A stretch of DNA of 64,000 bases from JABMNT01 sp048262255. GTDB lineage: Bacteria > Pseudomonadota > Alphaproteobacteria > Rhodospirillales > Casp-alpha2. Below the pieces are notes generated by a model. That model made no database searches, was not told the origin of the DNA, and worked only from the letters and a program-made list of their open reading frames with translations. The stretch is taken from assembly GCA_048262255.1 (NCBI GenBank), contig JBLXFH010000001.1, positions 806,001-870,000 of the forward strand, in the 5' to 3' direction. Numbering within the stretch: position 1 is the first letter of the stretch; every line of letters starts with the position of its first letter. The position numbers and the translations under genes were made by a program. Positions 24,353 to 33,103 of this stretch are shown here, piece after piece.

Positions 24353-24380
24353 CCGAAGCGGAACACGGGTTCCGGTTCGG
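24353..24380 (+). promoter_or_regulatory. Hairpin 2 in the pnp leader
   Basis: CCGAA-G-CGGAAC (24353-24364) pairs with GTTCCG-G-TTCGG (24369-24380), broken only by a G/G mismatch, over a 4-nt loop. It ends 55 nt before the pnp ATG and has no trailing T-run. Together with the first stem it makes a two-hairpin leader suited to RNase III-type processing of the rpsO-pnp transcript. Confidence 0.5.
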
Positions 24381-24435
24381 ATCGGGGCGCGGCAATTGTG
24401 CTGTGGCTCCGAATGATGAATAGGATGTGAAAGAT

Positions 24436-26562
24436 ATGTTTCAAGAATACAAAAAAGAAATTGATTGGAATGGGCGCACGCTCACTCTGGAGACGGGAAA
24501 AATGGCCCGTCAAGCGGATGGCGCCGTTATCGCCACGTTGGGTGAGACCAAGGTTTTCTGTGCCGTCGTTGCTGAAAAGTCGCCAAAGCCGGGCCTCGAT
24601 TTTTTCCCGCTGACCGTCCATTACGTTGAAAAAGCTTATGCCGCCGGAAAAATTCCAGGCGGATTTTTTAAGCGCGAAGGACGCCCGACTGAAAAGGAAA
24701 CGCTGGTATCGCGGCTGATCGATCGCCCGATCCGTCCTTTGTTTGTTAAAGGCTTCAAAAACGAAACTCAGGTAATTTGTACCGTTTTGTCCCATGACAT
24801 GGAAAACGACCCGGATATTGTTGCGATGATTGCAGCATCTGCGGCGCTGACCATTTCCGGCGCTCCCTTCCAGGGCCCCATTGGCGCGGCCCGTGTCGGT
24901 TATATTGGCGGCAATTATGTGTTGAACCCTACCGTTGACGAGATTGCCGAGAGCGATCTGGATCTGGTTGTTGCCGGAACCACAGAAGGCGTGTTGATGG
25001 TTGAATCGGAAGCCCAAGAGCTGTCCGAAGAGATCATGCTGGGTGCTGTGCGTTTTGGTCATGAGCACTTCCAACCGGTGATCCATGCGATTATCGATCT
25101 GGCCGAGAAATGTGCAAAAGACCCGTTTGATCTGACGCCGGAGCCGGAAGGCAAGGATGCTCTGGCTGCGAAAGTCAAAGCCGTTGCGGAAACCGAATTG
25201 CGCGCCGCCTATGGCGAGACCGTCAAACAGACTCGCACCGAAAAAGTCAATGCCGCCAAATTGGCCGCAAAAGAGGCTTTGGCTGCCGACGACAGTGTTG
25301 ATCAGGAATTGCTGGCCGAAATCGGTGGCGACTTGCTGAAAAACCTGGAAAAGGACATCGTTCGTCAGGACATCATCAAAACGTCGAAGCGGATTGATGG
25401 CCGTGCACTCGATACGGTTCGCCCGATTGATTGCCAGGTTGGCATTCTGCCGCGCGCACATGGTTCTGCGCTGTTTACCCGTGGTGAAACGCAGGCTTTG
25501 GTCGTCACCACTTTGGGCACCGGTCAGGACGAACAGATCATTGATGGTCTGGACGGCGATCGCCGGGAAAACTTCCTGCTGCATTACAACTTCCCGCCCT
25601 ATTCGGTTGGTGAAGCCGGCCGGTTTGGTTTTACAGGCCGTCGTGAAGTCGGCCATGGCAAGTTGGCCTGGCGCGCGGTTCATCCGTTGTTGCCGGAAAA
25701 AGAAGCTTTCCCGTACACCATGCGGGTGGTTTCCGAGATTACGGAATCCAACGGCTCATCCTCCATGGCGTCCGTTTGCGGCGCGTCGCTGGCCTTGATG
25801 GATGCCGGTGTGCCGATGAAGGCGCCGGTTGCCGGTATTGCCATGGGTCTGATCAAGGAAGGCGACGAATTCGCCGTTCTTTCCGACATTCTGGGTGATG
25901 AAGATCACTTGGGCGATATGGACTTCAAGGTTGCCGGAACGGAATCTGGGATCACGTCGTTGCAGATGGATATCAAGATCACCTCAATCACCGAAGAGAT
26001 CATGAAGATCGCACTGGATCAGGCCAAGGGTGGCCGGGTTCACATTCTCGGTGAAATGGCGAAATCCCTGAACAACGCGCGCGAAGGCGTGAGCGCCAAT
26101 GCACCACGGATTACCCTGATTACGGTGAACAAGGACAAGATCCGCGAAATCATCGGCCCAGGTGGCAAGATGATCCGCGAAATCTGTGAAACCACCGGCG
26201 CTAAGATTGATATCGACGATGATGGTACGGTCAAGGTTGCAGCCGTTGATGAAGATGCCGCTCAGGCTGCCATCAACTGGATCAAATCGATAACCGATGA
26301 TCCGGAAGTGGGCATGATCTACACAGGTAAAGTCGTGAAAACCGTTGATTTTGGCGCGTTTGTCAATTTCATGGGTGCCAAAGACGGGTTGGTTCATATT
26401 TCCGAACTGGCCCCGCAGCGTGTGGCCAAGACCACAGATATCGTCAACGAAGGCGATGAAGTGAAGGTCAAGCTGATCGGTATTGATGACCGTGGCAAAA
26501 TCAAGTTGTCGCTGAAAGCGGTCGATCAGGAAACCGGTCTGGAGATCAAGCCGGACGCATAA
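24436..26562 (+). CDS. pnp: Pnp, polynucleotide phosphorylase
   Basis: A 708 aa 3'-5' exoribonuclease and degradosome-type enzyme. It has two RNase PH domains (about 1-230 and 310-545) linked by a helical domain. Next come a KH domain with GPGGKMIREICETTG (about 574-588) and a C-terminal S1 domain (IYTGKVVKTVDFGAFVNFMG). ATG 24436 gives the conserved N-terminus MFQEYKKEIDWNGRTLTLET; GTG 24427 is also in frame. It degrades mRNA phosphorolytically. The leader hairpins suggest autoregulation. The gene is followed by a strong terminator. Confidence 0.97.
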   Translation: MFQEYKKEIDWNGRTLTLETGKMARQADGAVIATLGETKVFCAVVAEKSPKPGLDFFPLTVHYVEKAYAAGKIPGGFFKREGRPTEKETLVSRLIDRPIRPLFVKGFKNETQVICTVLSHDMENDPDIVAMIAASAALTISGAPFQGPIGAARVGYIGGNYVLNPTVDEIAESDLDLVVAGTTEGVLMVESEAQELSEEIMLGAVRFGHEHFQPVIHAIIDLAEKCAKDPFDLTPEPEGKDALAAKVKAVAETELRAAYGETVKQTRTEKVNAAKLAAKEALAADDSVDQELLAEIGGDLLKNLEKDIVRQDIIKTSKRIDGRALDTVRPIDCQVGILPRAHGSALFTRGETQALVVTTLGTGQDEQIIDGLDGDRRENFLLHYNFPPYSVGEAGRFGFTGRREVGHGKLAWRAVHPLLPEKEAFPYTMRVVSEITESNGSSSMASVCGASLALMDAGVPMKAPVAGIAMGLIKEGDEFAVLSDILGDEDHLGDMDFKVAGTESGITSLQMDIKITSITEEIMKIALDQAKGGRVHILGEMAKSLNNAREGVSANAPRITLITVNKDKIREIIGPGGKMIREICETTGAKIDIDDDGTVKVAAVDEDAAQAAINWIKSITDDPEVGMIYTGKVVKTVDFGAFVNFMGAKDGLVHISELAPQRVAKTTDIVNEGDEVKVKLIGIDDRGKIKLSLKAVDQETGLEIKPDA

Positions 26563-26591
26563 GTCTCGCGAGATCGGAATGATAAAATCAA

Positions 26592-26622
26592 GACGGGCGG
26601 CTTTTGTCGCTCGTCTTTTTTT
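26592..26622 (+). terminator. Rho-independent terminator after pnp
   Basis: GACGGGCG (26592-26599... ) pairs with CGCTCGTC (26607-26614; one G-U) over an 8-nt loop, and is followed by a run of T from 26614 to 26622. It lies 30 nt after the pnp stop and closes the rimP-to-pnp operon on the plus strand. Confidence 0.85.
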
Positions 26623-26912
26623 GTGTCATGCGCAAGTCGAAAAACCATTAAAACCAAGAGTATTAAGTGAAATTGACTTCAAAGTTACAACGTCAGGAAG
26701 AGCAACAGGAGCCTTGGTCAGAAAACATGGTGTTTAAGTCCGCTGATACTCTCTTTGTATTTGTTCTTCACCGGGACATGGTGGTAGGTTCCTCCTGTTC
26801 ATGCGATTAAGCAGTTGTAACGTGTTGGTTGAGCTCCATCTTGTGTTGAACAAAGAGGGTAAGGCTTCGCCGATAAACCAAATAAAACTGGCTAAATATT
26901 GGGAGATATTTA
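26623..26912 (+). other. Upstream region of the TRAP operon
   Basis: A gene-free stretch of 290 nt between the pnp terminator and dctP. It is AT-rich. Candidate -35-like hexamers (TTGACT near 26674, TTGAAC near 26851) occur without well-placed -10 partners, so I do not call a promoter. A short open frame from 26801 into dctP is unsupported. The dctP ribosome site GGGAG lies at its end. Confidence 0.5.
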
Positions 26913-27929
26913 ATGAAATTACTAAAATACGCAGCCTGCGCCACGGCGCTGATGCTGGCTACAACGGGTGTCGCACATGCTAAGGATTTTGTCCTTAAAG
27001 TTCAGACACACCTGAGTGCAGAGTCCCTGAACGGGAAAAACGCAGCGCAATTCGCCAAGGACGTAGAAACCATGTCCGGCGGGCGCCTGAAGATTGAAAT
27101 GTTTTATTCCGGTTCGGTTGTAAAATCGACGGAAACCTTCGATGCGGCCGCAAACGGCATCCTCGATGGCGACATGACAGGTGCTGCTTACCAAACCGGT
27201 AAAAACCCGGCGTTCCAGTTCCTCGGAGACATCATGGGCGGCTACAATACCCCTTGGGAGCAGCTGTCCTGGTTGTATTATGGCGGCGGACTGGAAGCAG
27301 CCCAGCCTCTTTATAACAAATATGGCATGCAGCTCATCGGTTGGTGGGTTGGCGGACAGGAATCCATGTCCTCTTCAAAGCCGATTGCTGGCCCTGCTGA
27401 TTTGAAAGACTGGAAATTCCGCTCTCCTCCGGGAATGGAAACCGAAATTTTTGCTGAAATGGGCGCATCACCGATCGTTATGGATTTCGGCGAAGTGTTC
27501 ACCGCGCTTGAAACCAAAATCATCGATGGCGCCGACGCATCAAACGTCAGCACCAACAAGTCCATCGGGATCTACGATCTGGTCAAGCATGCCACACACC
27601 CGGGTTTCCACTCCATGCCTTCCGATCACCTGGCGATCAACAAAGAAGTCTATGACTCCCTGCCGGAAGATCTCAAAGCCATCCTGGAAGTGGCCATGCA
27701 AAAACTGTCTTTCCAGCATGGCATGAGCCAGCAGGTGGACATCAGCGTTGTTGCAACGCAGATTCAAAAAGAAGGTGTTACCCTTTATGACTGGTCTGCC
27801 GAAGACCGCGCCGCCTTTCGTGCCGCTGCTCAGAAGAAGTGGCAGGAATGGGGTGATAAAACTCCCGAAGCACGTGTTCTGGTTGACAGCCACGTTGCTT
27901 ACATGAAGCGTCTTGGCCTGATCAAATAA
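26913..27929 (+). CDS. dctP: TRAP transporter substrate-binding protein (DctP type)
   Basis: A 338 aa periplasmic protein with a signal peptide cleaved near AHA|KD (residue 23). The DctP fold follows, with the conserved ligand-site Arg region WKFRSPPGMETEIFAEMG (about 167-184) and the FGEVFTALETKIIDGADAS signature (about 190-208). It resembles the branch that carries alpha-keto acids, mannitol-like or aromatic acids (E-x5-G-x4-P and SSK...L.DWKFR patterns). The ligand is not deducible from sequence. The signature Asn/Trp contacts cannot be judged here. It is first in the dctPQM operon. Confidence 0.92.
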   Translation: MKLLKYAACATALMLATTGVAHAKDFVLKVQTHLSAESLNGKNAAQFAKDVETMSGGRLKIEMFYSGSVVKSTETFDAAANGILDGDMTGAAYQTGKNPAFQFLGDIMGGYNTPWEQLSWLYYGGGLEAAQPLYNKYGMQLIGWWVGGQESMSSSKPIAGPADLKDWKFRSPPGMETEIFAEMGASPIVMDFGEVFTALETKIIDGADASNVSTNKSIGIYDLVKHATHPGFHSMPSDHLAINKEVYDSLPEDLKAILEVAMQKLSFQHGMSQQVDISVVATQIQKEGVTLYDWSAEDRAAFRAAAQKKWQEWGDKTPEARVLVDSHVAYMKRLGLIK

Positions 27930-27947
27930 TCAAGGCCCATTCGATAC

Positions 27948-27977
27948 CGGCGGGCGGCAGTTGCCGCCCGCCGTTTT
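27948..27977 (+). terminator. Intra-operon hairpin between dctP and dctQ
   Basis: CGGCGGGCGGCA (27948-27959) and TGCCGCCCGCCG (27962-27973) form a perfect 12-bp stem with a 2-nt gap (a functional tetraloop). TTTT then TTT follows shortly after. It resembles an intrinsic terminator or 3'-end stabiliser. In such operons it allows the binding protein to be made in excess of the membrane subunits; that effect is inferred. Confidence 0.75.
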
Positions 27978-28008
27978 CTGTTTGATAGAAATTTAGCCGA
28001 GGTTTTTT

Positions 28009-28656
28009 ATGCCACAGCTTGAAACATCCACCCTCATCTGGATCGGGTGCCTGACCTTGGGTGCCATTGCCTGGATGGTCTTTGTCTCGCCGCGAATGAT
28101 TCCGATGCTGTCGCGTACCATCCATCAGACGGAAGACGATGGGGACCAGCGTTTGACGTTTGTCGACAAGATCACCCTTTATATGGCGTCGATCCTGATG
28201 TTTGTCGTCGCTGTCATCATGATCATCATGTTTTATGAAGTCATTTTGCGCTATTTCTTTAAAAAACCAACGCTTTGGGTGGAAGAACTGTCGCGCTGGC
28301 TGGGCGGCGTCATATTCTTGCTGTCCGGTTTGTATGCCATGCAGCAACGGGCCCATATCCGCGTTCTCATTGTTTATGATATGCTGACCAGACGCGTGCA
28401 GCGCATCTTTGATTTGATTGCCGCTTCCTGTGTTGTGTATTTCTGTTATGCGGTCGCAATCGGCTATTCGAAAAATGCCCTGACCAAATTTTCTACCTGG
28501 GAGCTCTATGGTTCCGCCTGGAACCCGCCGATCCCGGCAACCATGAAGCCGTTGATCGTCATCGCCTGTACCTGGATGGCTGTTCAAACAATCAATAATC
28601 TCATTGTGGACTGGTCGAAGCCGAAAGAAACGCACGACCCGACCGACGATCTTTAA
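28009..28656 (+). CDS. dctQ: TRAP transporter small membrane subunit (DctQ)
   Basis: A 215 aa inner-membrane protein with four hydrophobic helices: near residues 8-26, 62-84 (LYMASILMFVVAVIMIIMFY), 100-125 and 140-160, plus a final helix near 185-205. The DctQ signature VILRYFFKKPTLWVEELSRW is at about 78-97, and NPPIPATMKP precedes the last helix. It forms the membrane complex with DctM and couples substrate uptake to a sodium gradient. It starts 32 nt after the intercistronic hairpin. The N-terminal 55 residues are longer than in many DctQ proteins. Confidence 0.9.
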   Translation: MPQLETSTLIWIGCLTLGAIAWMVFVSPRMIPMLSRTIHQTEDDGDQRLTFVDKITLYMASILMFVVAVIMIIMFYEVILRYFFKKPTLWVEELSRWLGGVIFLLSGLYAMQQRAHIRVLIVYDMLTRRVQRIFDLIAASCVVYFCYAVAIGYSKNALTKFSTWELYGSAWNPPIPATMKPLIVIACTWMAVQTINNLIVDWSKPKETHDPTDDL

Positions 28657-28671
28657 AAGAGGGGCTTTCCT

Positions 28672-30012
28672 GTGGGTGTAGCAGAAATATCACTGTTGTT
28701 GTTGTTCGGTATTGTCATCCTGCTGGCGCTGGGTGTGCCGCTGGGTCTGGCGTCCGGCTTTTTGGGTGCCGCGATCGCCTATTGGAAATTTGGCGAACGG
28801 GGATTCTTTATCCTCGGCCAGCGTATGTACGACATTACCATCGAACATGCGCTTCTAGCGGTTCCTCTGTTCATCTTCATGGCCATGTTGCTGGAGCGCA
28901 GTAATATCGCCAAGGATATGTATAGTTCCCTCAATATATGGCTGAGTAAAACGCGTGGCGGCATCGCCATCGTGACGTCGGTTATGGCGATTATCATGGC
29001 CGCCATGTCCGGCATTATTGGCGGTGAAGTGGTGTTGTTGGGCTTGATCGCACTGCCGCAAATGCTGCGGCTTGGCTATAACCAGAATTTGGCCGTCGGA
29101 ACCATCTGCGCTTCCGGTTCATTGGGCACCATGATTCCGCCATCAATTGTTTTGATTATTTATGGCGTTGTCACTGAGACATCCATCCATGCCCTGTTCA
29201 AGGCGGCGGTTGTTCCGGGGCTGATGCTGGGCGGTGCTTATATTGTTTATATTATTATCCGCACCCGGTTGAACCCGTCCCTTGCACCTTTACCCGAACA
29301 TGACGTAGAGGTGACCTTCAGGGACAAACTGCTCGCCCTGAAAGGGATTTTGCCGCCAGTTTTGTTGGTGTTTGCCATTCTGGGGTCCATTTATGGCGGC
29401 ATTACAGGTATCACCGAAGCGGCGGCCATGGGTTGTATCGGCACATTGGCCATTATCAAGCTGCGGGGCGAGTTCACCACGCACCTGTTCCTGTCGGCCT
29501 TGCAGCGCACCTTGCGTTCAACGGGCACCATCATCTGGGTGACTTTCGGGGCAACCGCCCTGGCCGGGGCCTATTCGCTGATCGGCGGGCCGACATTTGT
29601 CGCCAATTCGATCCTTGGCTTCGATCTGCCGCCCATGGGTGTGATCCTGATGATGATGGCGGTCTTCTTGTTCCTGGGCGCGGTTATGGACTGGGTTGGT
29701 ATTGTGCTTTTGGCGATGCCAGTGTTCCTGCCGATTGTCATGAAGTTCAGCTCTGCCGATATGGGCCTGCTGGGCGGGCTTGAGCCCAAGCACATGGGTG
29801 TCTGGTTTGGTATTCTGTTCTGCGTCAACATGCAGGTCAGCTTCCTGAGCCCGCCGTTTGGTCCGGCCGCGTTCTATCTGAAATCGGTCGCCCCGCCGCA
29901 TATCAAATTGACGGACATCTTTAAAGGGTTCCTGCCGTTTATCATGATTCAGTTATGTGTTCTGGCCGTGATGCTGATGTTCCCGGAAATCACGTCTGTC
30001 TTTCTTGACTAG
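28672..30012 (+). CDS. dctM: TRAP transporter large membrane subunit (DctM)
   Basis: A 446 aa inner-membrane transporter with about 12 helices. DctM motifs visible are LALGVPLGLASGFLGA, then PLFIFMAMLLERSNIAKDMY near 64-83, and the GTICASGSLGTMIPPSI motif near 143-159. A second PPS/GP region is SFLSPPFGPAAFYLK near 388-402. It starts at GTG 28672 with GAGGGG upstream, 15 nt after dctQ. It carries the Na+-coupled transport path. The substrate is not deducible. Confidence 0.93.
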   Translation: MGVAEISLLLLFGIVILLALGVPLGLASGFLGAAIAYWKFGERGFFILGQRMYDITIEHALLAVPLFIFMAMLLERSNIAKDMYSSLNIWLSKTRGGIAIVTSVMAIIMAAMSGIIGGEVVLLGLIALPQMLRLGYNQNLAVGTICASGSLGTMIPPSIVLIIYGVVTETSIHALFKAAVVPGLMLGGAYIVYIIIRTRLNPSLAPLPEHDVEVTFRDKLLALKGILPPVLLVFAILGSIYGGITGITEAAAMGCIGTLAIIKLRGEFTTHLFLSALQRTLRSTGTIIWVTFGATALAGAYSLIGGPTFVANSILGFDLPPMGVILMMMAVFLFLGAVMDWVGIVLLAMPVFLPIVMKFSSADMGLLGGLEPKHMGVWFGILFCVNMQVSFLSPPFGPAAFYLKSVAPPHIKLTDIFKGFLPFIMIQLCVLAVMLMFPEITSVFLD

Positions 30013-30027
30013 GTGAGGGGCGTGCCG

Positions 30028-30831
30028 ATGGCATACGATCTCGCGGGTTACGATGACAACGGCATTGCGACCCCGCTCCGCGTCCTTGAAGAGGCGGAGG
30101 CGGAGGCCCTTGGTGAACGGGTGATGGCGGCCCGGCGGTCGGGGCAGCAAGATATTGAGCTGGCCCTGCAAACCAACCCCCATCTGCTGTTTCCCTGGCT
30201 GTTTGATCTGGCAACAAGTGCGTCGGTGCTTGATGCGGTGGAACAGGTTCTGGGGCCGGACCTGCTGATCTGGTCATCGCAGTTCTTTTTGAAGGATTCA
30301 GGCGATGGCGGTTATGTGAGCTGGCATCAGGATTCGACCTACTGGGGGTTGGAGCCGAATACCATTACGACGGCCTGGATTGCGCTTTCTCCCTCGACGC
30401 CGGAAAGCGGTTGCATGCGGGTTGCACCAGGATCCCATGCGCTGGATCAATTGCCCCATAGCGATACCTTCAAAGAAGGTAATCTGTTGTCGCGTGGGCA
30501 GGAGATTGCCGTTGACGTCAGCCAGATGGAAACGCTGGATGTGGTTTTGCTGCCTGGTGAAATGAGCCTGCATCACGTGCAGTTGGTCCATGGCTCGGAG
30601 CCTAATAAATCCTCTCGGCCGCGCATTGGTTTTGTGGTGCGCTTTATCCCGACATCGGTTCGTCAGATGGGAGGGCGGACCTGTGCCACCCTGGTCCGCG
30701 GCAAGGATACGTATAATCACTTCGATTTGCTGGAGGCTCCCGATGGTGAACTTACTGAAAAAGCCTGGAACACGGCGAAAGATGCAAAAGCCCGGATGCA
30801 GGACATTCTGATGGCTTCTGCCACCCGTTAA
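30028..30831 (+). CDS. Phytanoyl-CoA dioxygenase (PhyH) family protein
   Basis: A 267 aa non-heme Fe(II)/2-oxoglutarate dioxygenase. The facial triad His-x-Asp is visible in WHQDSTYWGL near residue 99, and the distal His in HVQLVHGSEPNKSSRPRIG near 189-207, with the Arg likely binding 2-oxoglutarate. ATG 30028 follows GAGGGG by 7 nt; an in-frame GTG at 30013 overlaps the dctM stop. It lies 15 nt after dctM, so it may act on the imported compound. The family hydroxylates fatty acyl-CoA, ectoine, phosphonates and others; the substrate is unknown here. Confidence 0.9.
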   Translation: MAYDLAGYDDNGIATPLRVLEEAEAEALGERVMAARRSGQQDIELALQTNPHLLFPWLFDLATSASVLDAVEQVLGPDLLIWSSQFFLKDSGDGGYVSWHQDSTYWGLEPNTITTAWIALSPSTPESGCMRVAPGSHALDQLPHSDTFKEGNLLSRGQEIAVDVSQMETLDVVLLPGEMSLHHVQLVHGSEPNKSSRPRIGFVVRFIPTSVRQMGGRTCATLVRGKDTYNHFDLLEAPDGELTEKAWNTAKDAKARMQDILMASATR

Positions 30832-30854
30832 CACTGATATTCGTCTGAATTATT

Positions 30855-30888
30855 AAAAGGCCCGCGGTATCTATGACGCGGGCCTTTT
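30855..30888. terminator. Bidirectional terminator between phyH-like gene and chemoreceptor
   Basis: AAAAGGCCCGCG (30855-30866) and CGCGGGCCTTTT (30877-30888) make a perfect 12-bp stem over a 10-nt loop, with flanking A-run on one side and T-run on the other. This serves both strands: the TRAP/PhyH operon on plus and the chemoreceptor gene on minus. Confidence 0.88.
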
Positions 30889-30970
30889 ATTGATAAAGTG
30901 CTTTCTCTTCCTGTTGGGTTGCTCGTTGTATTTGGTGTGAGAAACCTGAGCGGACCCTCTAGACCAGGCT

Positions 30971-32716
30971 TTAGGCAGTTGAATCACCTTGGCGAATTTC
31001 TGTCAGGAAATTGTTAACTTGGGCGCTTAGATTCTTTGCCTGCTCAGACAGTTCACTGGATGCTGTTAATATTTCGGAAGCCGCTGTGCCGGTTTCTGAA
31101 GCGCCTTTGGTCACGAGCGTGATATTTGACGCAACGTCCTGGGTTCCAACGGCGGCCTGTTCAACGTTGCGGGCAATTTCCTGGGTTGCGGCATCCTGTT
31201 CTTCTACAGATGCGGAAACACTTGTTGTTGTTTCACTGACAATTTTAATGCTGTCACCGATGTTGCTGATGGAGGTCGCGGCTTCTTCTGCGACGTCTCG
31301 AATATTGCCGACCTGCGTCCGGATGTCTTCTGTGGCGCGGGCCGTCTGGTTGGCCAGATTCTTGACTTCGGAAGCAACGACGGCAAACCCTTTGCCGGCT
31401 TCACCGGCCCGGGCGGCTTCAATGGTCGCGTTTAAGGCAAGCAGGTTGGTCTGTTCAGCGACATCCGAAATCAATTCGACAACTTCGCCAATTTTCTGAG
31501 CAGATTGAACCAGTTCCTGGACGGTTTTTTGCGACAGGTCAGCCTTCGATACCGCATCCGCATTTGCTGAGAGAGATACGCTTACCTGACGCGTGATCTC
31601 GGCAATGGAAGCGGATAATTCCTCTGCAGCACTAGCCACAGTTTGGACATTCTGTGAGGCCTGTTCCGATGCCGATGCCACATTGCTGGCCTGGGAATTG
31701 GTTTGGTTGGCCGTTGCGACCAATGTTTCTGCAAATTCCTGCATTTTTGTTGCGGTGGTTGCAACAGATTGCACAACAAGGCCAACAGAGCTGTCAAAGC
31801 TGTCTGCCAGTTGGTTCATGGCAATCCGGCGCTCTTCCTGGCGTTCCTGACGGGCGGCCAGTTCGGAAGCTTCTGCAGCTTTGATTTTCGCTTTGTTTTT
31901 CTGGAATAAATCCAAGGCCATGGCAACCGGCCCAAATTCATCTTTGCGGGCAGGATTCATGTTCATTGTATTGTCTGATTTTGCCGAATCTTCTGACATA
32001 ACGACGTCAAGATCGTGGTTGAGATCGCGAAAGGCTTTGGTGAGCATGATGTAAAGAAAAACAATGCCGACGATCATCACGACAGTGATAACAACAGAAA
32101 GATAAATCTGTATTAAAATTAACTTGTCATTCTCTGCGTGCATTCCATAAGCCAACCCTTGCAGTGTGCTCAGGCTAGAAGTGATTTCGGCATCAACCAG
32201 CATGGCTAAGTTCTCGGTTGCTTCGCCCATTTTTTCGGCAACGGCATCGAAATTCCCCATCTGTATGTTCCCGCCTTCAGGCCCTTCATTAATGTAGGCT
32301 TGGGCCATTTTTATGCCGCCTGCATAAAAGGGCGGGAAAGCGGCTTCAAGGGTATCAAGGGCTGTGAGAACTTCGGACAGGTTTAGCGTTGTTGCGTGTG
32401 TTCGGGCAACGGCAACATCGTCTGCAAATTTTTTGGCATAATTTTCGGCTTCAGCAAAACCATCATCAAAGCCCGGAAGGCCGCGGGTTGCCGATATATC
32501 TGTGAGCCACTGCTGGACCTGAATCACATCTGTTTTGATGTCTTTAATAGATACGAGCAGGGGGACTGATGCGTTTGAAACCGCTTCCACCTGTTGTTCG
32601 GTTTTGATCAGCCCTGGCGTTTGCCAAGTCAACTCAACAATTGAAACGCCGATGGCAGTCGCTGACAGCAGAACGATCAAGCCCAGTATGCCGAAAACTT
32701 TTGCTTTGATAGTCAT
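30971..32716 (-). CDS. Methyl-accepting chemotaxis protein
   Basis: A 581 aa membrane chemoreceptor. TM1 is at residues about 8-28. The periplasmic helical sensor domain runs to about 205. TM2 is near 206-230 (LILIQIYLSVVITVVMIVGI), and a short linker follows. The cytoplasmic signalling domain carries the hairpin tip EQTNLLALNATIEAARAGEA, then GKGFAVVASEVKNLANQT (about 410-450), the CheA/CheW-binding region. No clear HAMP motif is visible in the linker; the stretch after TM2 is charged and short. Its ligand is unknown. The ribosome site AAAGGA is within an inverted repeat CGATC/GATCG (32722-32738). It is single-gene in layout. Confidence 0.93.
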   Translation of the reverse strand: MTIKAKVFGILGLIVLLSATAIGVSIVELTWQTPGLIKTEQQVEAVSNASVPLLVSIKDIKTDVIQVQQWLTDISATRGLPGFDDGFAEAENYAKKFADDVAVARTHATTLNLSEVLTALDTLEAAFPPFYAGGIKMAQAYINEGPEGGNIQMGNFDAVAEKMGEATENLAMLVDAEITSSLSTLQGLAYGMHAENDKLILIQIYLSVVITVVMIVGIVFLYIMLTKAFRDLNHDLDVVMSEDSAKSDNTMNMNPARKDEFGPVAMALDLFQKNKAKIKAAEASELAARQERQEERRIAMNQLADSFDSSVGLVVQSVATTATKMQEFAETLVATANQTNSQASNVASASEQASQNVQTVASAAEELSASIAEITRQVSVSLSANADAVSKADLSQKTVQELVQSAQKIGEVVELISDVAEQTNLLALNATIEAARAGEAGKGFAVVASEVKNLANQTARATEDIRTQVGNIRDVAEEAATSISNIGDSIKIVSETTTSVSASVEEQDAATQEIARNVEQAAVGTQDVASNITLVTKGASETGTAASEILTASSELSEQAKNLSAQVNNFLTEIRQGDSTA

Positions 32717-33103
32717 ATGCGCGATCCTTTAATGATCGAATAGAAATTTGGTTTGGTTGGTATTGTATGGGTAGTAAATAATAACCGATATGTATTCAAT
32801 GGATGACTTATTCGTATTTGTGAATATACGTTAACGCATTAGGTTAAAGCCATTTGGTTCGTTTCTACTGGACCAATAAAATGGACCTGGAGAAAAGCAA
32901 AAAACAAACCGTTATTTTTTTGTTTAAGAAACTCCGATTGTGTAACAACAATTTATATGCACCTGCAAAGAAGTCTGGGGTTTGTGGAGCGGCTGGGTTA
33001 TATACGAAAACAACGAATGCCTTAAAATGAACGAATTTTGCTGTAAGTGTTTTGAGTAGTAAAATTGCTTTCTCGGGCTGAAATAGAACAGGTTGGAAAT
33101 TCT
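32717..33103. other. Divergent control region between chemoreceptor and fabA
   Basis: A gene-free stretch of 387 nt. A stem CCATTT+GGT (32850-32858) with ACC+AAATGG (32872-32884) can form, with bulges. An AT-only inverted element AAACAAA/TTTGTTT lies near 32900-32928. No convincing -35/-10 pair was found for either gene. The inverted repeat CGATC/GATCG (32722-32738) overlaps the chemoreceptor ribosome site. Confidence 0.45.

Noticed and set aside
24310..25683. Long minus-strand frame of 457 codons
   Set aside because: Antisense to pnp; it is an artefact of the pnp codon pattern.
26801..26983. Short plus-strand frame upstream of and into dctP
   Set aside because: Overlaps the dctP signal peptide in another frame, with no ribosome site.
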